A stretch of DNA of 11,453 nt from NCBI GenBank assembly GCA_018825865.1, contig JAHKAF010000073.1:1-11453 (forward strand). The letters run 5' to 3'. A model generated the notes under the pieces. It saw only the letters and a list, made by a program, of their open reading frames with translations. It searched no databases and was not told where the DNA came from. Origin of the DNA: Nanobdellota archaeon (GTDB lineage Archaea > Nanobdellota > Nanobdellia > Pacearchaeales > GW2011-AR1). The position numbers were made by a program, and so were the translations under genes. Every line of letters begins with the position of its first letter. Within the stretch, counting starts at the first letter, position 1. Shown piece after piece: positions 6,074-9,865 of the stretch.

Positions 6074-7774
6074 ATGAAAATTTTATTGTTGCATTGTGAT
6101 TATATCAGGTTTAAACCTCTGAAAAAGGCACTGAAGAATATTGGTGATTTGAAGGATAAAGAGGAAAAGAAAGTTGAGGAATGTCTTGTTGTTTTGACTG
6201 CTGTTGAAAAGACAGACAGCGACGTGAAAAAGATTGTTGAGAAATACTCAGAAAATGTCGCGGATGTTGCGAAGCAGGTTAAAACTAAGAACATAGTTCT
6301 TTATCCTTATGCCCATCTATCTAAGAACCTTGGGAGTCCTGAGATTGCTGTGAAGATTTTGGAGGATGTAGAGAAAATTTTGAAGAAAAATTTTGAGGTT
6401 GTTCGCGCGCCGTTTGGGTATTACAAGGAATTTGAATTGAAAGTTAAAGGGCATCCGTTGAGTGAGTTGTCAAGGGAGATTGTCGTCGGAGAGAGTAATG
6501 AAAATGAAGAGGAGAGTTATGACCCGAAACAATTATTGAGGGAAATTTCTAAAACAAAATTAGATAGTTCTAAGTTGAAAGATAATGACCACAGAATTTT
6601 GGGGCAGCAAATGGATTTGTTTAGTTTTAATGAGACTGCGCCAGGGATGGTTTTTTGGCATAATAATGGGTTAGTGATTAGGAATGAGTTGATTGAGTTT
6701 GCAAGAGAACTTCTGAGGAAGACAGGTTATGAGGAGGTTTTGACCCCGCAGATTTTGGATAAGAAGTTGTGGCAGATTTCAGGACACTGGGAAAAGTATA
6801 AGGAAAATATTTTCTTGACTGATTATGAGAAAAGGCAGTTTGCAGTCAAGCCCATGAATTGTCCTGGGGGGTTGTTGATATATAAGAACAAGCCAAAGAG
6901 TTATCGGGATCTGCCTTTGAAATCAGGGGAATTTGGGATTGTGCATAGACAGGAATTGTCAGGAGTTTTAGGAGGGTTGTTCAGAGTTATCCAGTTCACG
7001 CAGGATGATGCCCATGTGTTTTGTACAGAGAAGCAACTTGAACAGGAGATTTTTAATTTGATGGATTTGGTTGATGTTGTTTATTCCAAGTTCGGTTTTG
7101 AGTATAAGATAGAATTGTCGACGAGGCCTGAAAAAAGAATCGGTGACGACAAATTGTGGGATAAGGCAGAGGATATTTTGAAAAGCGTTTTGAAGAAGAG
7201 AAAGGTTAAGTTTAAGATTAACGAGGGAGATGGGGCTTTTTACGGACCGAAGATTGATTTCCATCTGAAGGATTCGCTGGGAAGAACTTGGCAGTGTGGG
7301 ACAATTCAGGTTGATTTTTCAATGCCTGAGAGATTTAATCTGGAGTATACAGACAAAGATAATAAAAAGAAACAGCCTGTTATGATTCACAGAACTATTT
7401 ATGGAAGTCTGGAAAGGTTTATAGGGGTTCTTTTGGAACATACAAATGGGCGTTTGCCGACGTGGCTTGCGCCGATTCAGGTTCGGGTTTTGAATTTTAC
7501 AGACAGGAATCAGGATTATGCTAAGAAAGTTATTAAGCAGCTTGGAGAGAAGATTCCGAGTTTGAGAATCGACGCTGATTTTAGGTCAACGACAGTTCCT
7601 GCGAAGGTCAAGGACGCTGAGTTGATGAAAGTGCCTTATGTGATTGTCGTGGGAGACAGGGAAGAGAAAGATAATAATTTGGCTGTGCGGGTTAGAGGGG
7701 ACAGAAAGATTCAGAACTTTAGTGTTGAAGAATTTGGTGATAAGTTGGAGAAGGAGATTGAGGCGAGGGCCTGA
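6074..7774 (+). CDS. thrS: Threonyl-tRNA synthetase with archaeal editing domain
   Basis: Class II synthetase charging tRNA-Thr; 566 residues, somewhat shorter than many archaeal versions. Residues 1 to about 140 form the archaea-specific D-aminoacyl-tRNA-deacylase-like editing domain, which hydrolyses mischarged Ser-tRNA-Thr; landmarks are LLLHCDYIRF, VVLTAVEKTD, NIVLYPYAHLS, RAPFGYYK and GHPLSELSR. The catalytic core follows. Zinc ligands are visible as Cys263 (MNCPGG), His314 (DDAHVF) and probably His439 (MIHR); the 51-residue spacing of the first two matches the well-known bacterial enzyme. Motif 2 lies in HRQELSGVLGGLFR...FTQDDAH and motif 3 in GSLERFIGVLLEH. The anticodon-binding domain runs from about residue 470 (APIQVRVLNF) to the end. 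Start 6074 is set by the TATA element 25 bp upstream. The domain set is complete and no insertion is seen. Confidence 0.98.
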   Translation: MKILLLHCDYIRFKPLKKALKNIGDLKDKEEKKVEECLVVLTAVEKTDSDVKKIVEKYSENVADVAKQVKTKNIVLYPYAHLSKNLGSPEIAVKILEDVEKILKKNFEVVRAPFGYYKEFELKVKGHPLSELSREIVVGESNENEEESYDPKQLLREISKTKLDSSKLKDNDHRILGQQMDLFSFNETAPGMVFWHNNGLVIRNELIEFARELLRKTGYEEVLTPQILDKKLWQISGHWEKYKENIFLTDYEKRQFAVKPMNCPGGLLIYKNKPKSYRDLPLKSGEFGIVHRQELSGVLGGLFRVIQFTQDDAHVFCTEKQLEQEIFNLMDLVDVVYSKFGFEYKIELSTRPEKRIGDDKLWDKAEDILKSVLKKRKVKFKINEGDGAFYGPKIDFHLKDSLGRTWQCGTIQVDFSMPERFNLEYTDKDNKKKQPVMIHRTIYGSLERFIGVLLEHTNGRLPTWLAPIQVRVLNFTDRNQDYAKKVIKQLGEKIPSLRIDADFRSTTVPAKVKDAELMKVPYVIVVGDREEKDNNLAVRVRGDRKIQNFSVEEFGDKLEKEIEARA

Positions 7775-7778
7775 TGGT

Positions 7779-8027
7779 TTAAGGCGTACTAAGGAATGAT
7801 TTACATTTGTTTTCTAATCCCTTAAGATTTTCTGGGGGAATTAATTTCCACCTACTCTCTTGGTCAAGCCCCTTTGTCTCATAATCCCATTTAATTATGT
7901 TTTGCATAACTTCTACTACATAGGTTAAATCTCCATAAGTATTTTTATCTTTGAACTCTGCTTCAGCATATCCTAAATTTTTGCAAAGCTTAGCAATAAT
8001 CATCCACTGTTCTCTTTCTAATGTCAT
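7779..8027 (-). CDS. Uncharacterised 82-residue protein
   Basis: No family recognised. The product is predicted to be cytoplasmic and mostly helical, with an N-terminal LEREQWMIIAKLCKNLGYAEAEF helix and a central YVVEVMQNIIKWDY helix; no cysteine pair, signal peptide or membrane segment is seen. The reading frame is supported by a TATA-like box about 27 bp before the start and by the tight fit to its neighbour: its stop lies 4 bp from the end of convergent thrS. Function unknown. Confidence 0.6.
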   Translation of the reverse strand: MTLEREQWMIIAKLCKNLGYAEAEFKDKNTYGDLTYVVEVMQNIIKWDYETKGLDQESRWKLIPPENLKGLENKCKSFLSTP

Positions 8028-8047
8028 AGAAATTGTTAACTATAGTC

Positions 8048-8058
8048 CTATTTAAGGA
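8048..8058 (-). promoter_or_regulatory. TATA-like box of the 82-residue gene
   Basis: Read on the minus strand, TCCTTAAATAG is centred about 26 bp before the start at 8027, the leaderless spacing seen for the other genes here. Confidence 0.45.
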
Positions 8059-8103
8059 TTTATTTCATTTAATATATACTATATAATCATACCAATCCCG
8101 AGG

Positions 8104-8113
8104 ACAATATTGT
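8104..8113. other. 10-bp perfect palindrome upstream of a small gene
   Basis: ACAATATTGT is a perfect inverted repeat about 25 bp upstream of the TATA box at 8136-8146, a place where an archaeal regulator could bind. Such AT-rich palindromes can also arise by chance. The rest of 8028-8166 holds only the two promoters and AT-rich sequence. Confidence 0.2.
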
Positions 8114-8135
8114 TAAGTAGTCTCTAAAAGCAAAA

Positions 8136-8146
8136 GATTTATAATG
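8136..8146 (+). promoter_or_regulatory. TATA-like box of the 76-residue gene
   Basis: GATTTATAATG is centred 26 bp before ATG 8167, with a purine-rich CAAAA just upstream at the position of an archaeal BRE. Confidence 0.55.
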
Positions 8147-8166
8147 TCATTTTATAGTGATTATTT

Positions 8167-8397
8167 ATGAAAAAATACGATATTCATCAAATTATGGAAG
8201 ATTATCAGAAGGGTTTAGGCGATGGTGAAAAAGCTTTTGAGTCTATCGGAATTGTAGGCCCCTTAAATGATTTATTCAAAAGAGGTATGCTCACAAAGAA
8301 TGAAAGGATAATAAGAGATTTAATTAGAAAAAGAGAAGGAAGAACCACTTTTAATGAGGTCTTTGATAATTTCTTTGATTCTTATGATGAAGATTAA
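8167..8397 (+). CDS. Uncharacterised acidic-tailed 76-residue protein
   Basis: No family recognised. The short helical protein has a GLGDGEKAFESIG segment, a basic middle (TKNERIIRDLIRKREGR) and an acidic, aromatic C-terminus (FDNFFDSYDED). There is no signal peptide, membrane helix or cysteine. A good TATA box lies 26 bp upstream, and the stop overlaps by 4 bp the stop of the convergent methyltransferase gene, as is common for true genes in this window. The function cannot be inferred; the mixed charge would suit a protein- or nucleic-acid-binding adaptor, but that is a guess. Confidence 0.6.
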   Translation: MKKYDIHQIMEDYQKGLGDGEKAFESIGIVGPLNDLFKRGMLTKNERIIRDLIRKREGRTTFNEVFDNFFDSYDED

Positions 8398-8990
8398 CAC
8401 TTCTCCACGATAAATTCAACTTTTAGATTATGAGAAATTTTCTTTTTTATTTTGAAGCCGACTTTTTTGAATAAGTCGTAGATTTCTTTTTCATCGTAAA
8501 GGTAGTAATATCTTTTTCCTTTGTCTCGCCATCCGACTAATTTTTCTTTTGGCGCGTTTTTGAACCTTTTTGAACCTTTGTTCCAGACCGAGATTAGTGC
8601 TTGTGCTTTTGGTTTGAGAACTCTGAATAATTCTTTCACTGCTTGCTCTCGCTGTTTTTCTGATTCTATGCAATGAAGAGAATCAAAACAAATTCCCGCA
8701 TCAAAGAAATCATTTTCATAAGGAATTTTGTGCATTGGAGAAACCTTGAATTCAGCGTCGATGTTTTGTTCTTTTGCTTTCTTTTTTGCGAGTTTAATCA
8801 TTTTAGGCGAGAAGTCAATCAGATACATTTTACTATTTTTAATTTTCATTAGGTGCCGTCCTGCCCCGCTCCCTAAATCAATGATTTTTCCTTTCTGCTT
8901 CTTGAGGAATTCTCTTGCACTCCAAGAAGGTTCCTGTCTAAATTCAAACCATTCAGGTGCAATGTTGTTCCAGACTTGTTTTTGGTTCAT
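8394..8990 (-). CDS. Trm9/ALKBH8-like SAM-dependent tRNA methyltransferase
   Basis: 198-residue class I methyltransferase. Motif I is IIDLGSGAGRH (36-46) and the acidic residue binding the SAM ribose is Asp59 (LIDFSPKM). The features beyond the generic fold point to the Trm9 group: a VWNNIAPEWFEFR opening like its VYDKIA.HF..TR, the PYENDFFDAGICFDSLHCI segment followed by a VLKP...ISVWNK strand, and the late GW...KRYYYLYDEKEIYDLFKKVGFKI block that matches the Trm9 W...RYYHLF..GEL....AGF. Trm9 methylates carboxymethyluridine at tRNA position 34 to mcm5U, the step after Elp3, whose gene begins about 880 bp beyond this gene's start. It shares a symmetric TATA element with the divergent HD-domain gene. 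A general small-molecule methyltransferase remains possible. Confidence 0.72.
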   Translation of the reverse strand: MNQKQVWNNIAPEWFEFRQEPSWSAREFLKKQKGKIIDLGSGAGRHLMKIKNSKMYLIDFSPKMIKLAKKKAKEQNIDAEFKVSPMHKIPYENDFFDAGICFDSLHCIESEKQREQAVKELFRVLKPKAQALISVWNKGSKRFKNAPKEKLVGWRDKGKRYYYLYDEKEIYDLFKKVGFKIKKKISHNLKVEFIVEKC

Positions 8991-9010
8991 AGATTATTTT
9001 ATCACCCTAA

Positions 9011-9022
9011 CTTATTTAAACT
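9011..9022. promoter_or_regulatory. Symmetric bidirectional TATA element
   Basis: CTTATTTAAACT is centred almost exactly midway between the divergent starts at 8990 and 9043, about 26 bp from each. With TTTAAA at its core it reads as a TATA-like box on both strands, and no other such box lies in the 52-bp gap. Confidence 0.6.
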
Positions 9023-9042
9023 TTCTTTAATCCTATGTCTTT

Positions 9043-9636
9043 ATGATTAATCTGGTTAATTTTATAACTGAAATAGATAAACTAAAGAGAACCTATCGTT
9101 ATTCGACGATGGATAAGTCTACACATGATTCTGTTGCAGACCACTCTTGGAAGTTGGCGCTTATGGCTATCGTTGTTGCAGAAAAACTAAATTTGGATTT
9201 AGATGTTTTACATGCTGTTAAGTTAGCATTGTTCCATGATTTGCAAGAATATGTTGCTGGAGAAATTGATTCTAGGTTAGTTAAACAAGGGGTGGTGAGT
9301 AAAGAAGAGAAATTTAAGTTAGAAGAAAAAGCTTTGAAGGAGCTTATTGATTCATTTAATGATTTAGGAGAAGATACTTATGATTTATGGAAAGAATTTG
9401 AAGGAGGCAAAACAATGGAGGCAAGATTTGTTAAGGCATTGGATAAATTAGAAGCAATTTCTCATTTAATCAGTGTCGGAGATTTCAAAGATTTGGATTA
9501 TACAGCCACCTATGCTGACGAAGCTGTTAAGGATTTCCCTGAATTAATCCATTTATTGAAAGAAGTTAAAAGTGTACTAAAGAAAAAAGCTGAAAAAGTA
9601 GGAAAGAGATGGAAGTCAGAATATGATTTAGTTTAA
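9043..9636 (+). CDS. HD-domain phosphohydrolase, YfbR/HDDC2 type
   Basis: 197 residues with a single HD_3-type domain. The metal ligands expected of the family are visible: His34 in SVADHSW, His65-Asp66 in ALFHDLQEYVAGEI and Asp134 in VKALDKLEA. The closest characterised members are 5'-deoxyribonucleotidases that dephosphorylate deoxynucleoside monophosphates, so nucleotide-pool housekeeping is the likeliest role, though substrate cannot be read from sequence. All catalytic residues are intact and the length is normal for the family. The start is set by the shared symmetric TATA element 26 bp upstream, so it is probably co-regulated with the divergent Trm9-like gene. Between its stop and elp3 lies a 229-bp repeat-rich gap. 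Confidence 0.88.
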   Translation: MINLVNFITEIDKLKRTYRYSTMDKSTHDSVADHSWKLALMAIVVAEKLNLDLDVLHAVKLALFHDLQEYVAGEIDSRLVKQGVVSKEEKFKLEEKALKELIDSFNDLGEDTYDLWKEFEGGKTMEARFVKALDKLEAISHLISVGDFKDLDYTATYADEAVKDFPELIHLLKEVKSVLKKKAEKVGKRWKSEYDLV

Positions 9637-9674
9637 TTCAAATTACGCTCGCAGAGCTCGTAGATGAGCGGTTC

Positions 9675-9716
9675 ACAATCCGATACCCCAAAGGGCATAA
9701 ACGCTGTCAGGATTGT
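9675..9716 (+). repeat. Hairpin element with copy 2 of the 19-bp repeat in its loop
   Basis: ACAATCC (9675-9681) pairs perfectly with GGATTGT (9710-9716), and GCG (9668-9670) can pair with CGC (9718-9720) just outside. The loop carries ATACCCCAAAGGGCATAAA at 9683-9701, one difference from the coding copy at 1518-1536. Confidence 0.65.
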
Positions 9717-9779
9717 TCGCTAAGAAATTATTATAATATAGCTTCGCATTATATGTTGAGCTCAAAGTTATTTTTGTTA

Positions 9780-9798
9780 ATACCCTATAGGGCATAAA
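9780..9798 (+). repeat. Copy 3 of the 19-bp repeat
   Basis: ATACCCTATAGGGCATAAA differs from the coding copy by one base. Its centre, CCCTATAGGG, is a perfect 10-bp palindrome. It stands about 70 bp upstream of elp3, between the larger hairpin and the TATA box. Confidence 0.7.
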
Positions 9799-9831
9799 TA
9801 GTTTATATTAATCGAACGAAGTGAGCAATAG

Positions 9832-9842
9832 TTAAATATAAA
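9832..9842 (+). promoter_or_regulatory. TATA-like box of elp3
   Basis: TTAAATATAAA is centred about 29 bp before ATG 9866, and an in-frame TAA at 9839-9841 excludes any longer coding region. Confidence 0.5.
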
Positions 9843-9865
9843 ATCTTCTTGATTTATTCTTAGTT

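Larger units (their letters stand above)
9637..9865. other. Repeat-rich intergenic region before elp3
   Basis: No reading frame is credible here. It holds GCTC-GCA-GAGC and GCTC-GTAGAT-GAGC hairpins (9648-9669), the larger hairpin around the second copy of the 19-bp repeat, a GCTTCGC hairpin flanked by ATAAT/ATTAT (9733-9752), the third repeat copy and the elp3 TATA box at its right end. GC-rich islands within otherwise AT-rich sequence suggest remnants of the same elements found inside genes, or a small structured RNA. Confidence 0.5.

Noticed and set aside
9660..9690. GCGGTTCACAATCCG looks like a tRNA T-arm
   Set aside because: The stem is only 3 bp and no acceptor, D or anticodon arm can be drawn around it. 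No tRNA gene was found in the window.
9683..9798. CRISPR array
   Set aside because: Only two copies of the 19-bp repeat are near each other, with a third 8 kb away inside a gene, and no cas gene is present.
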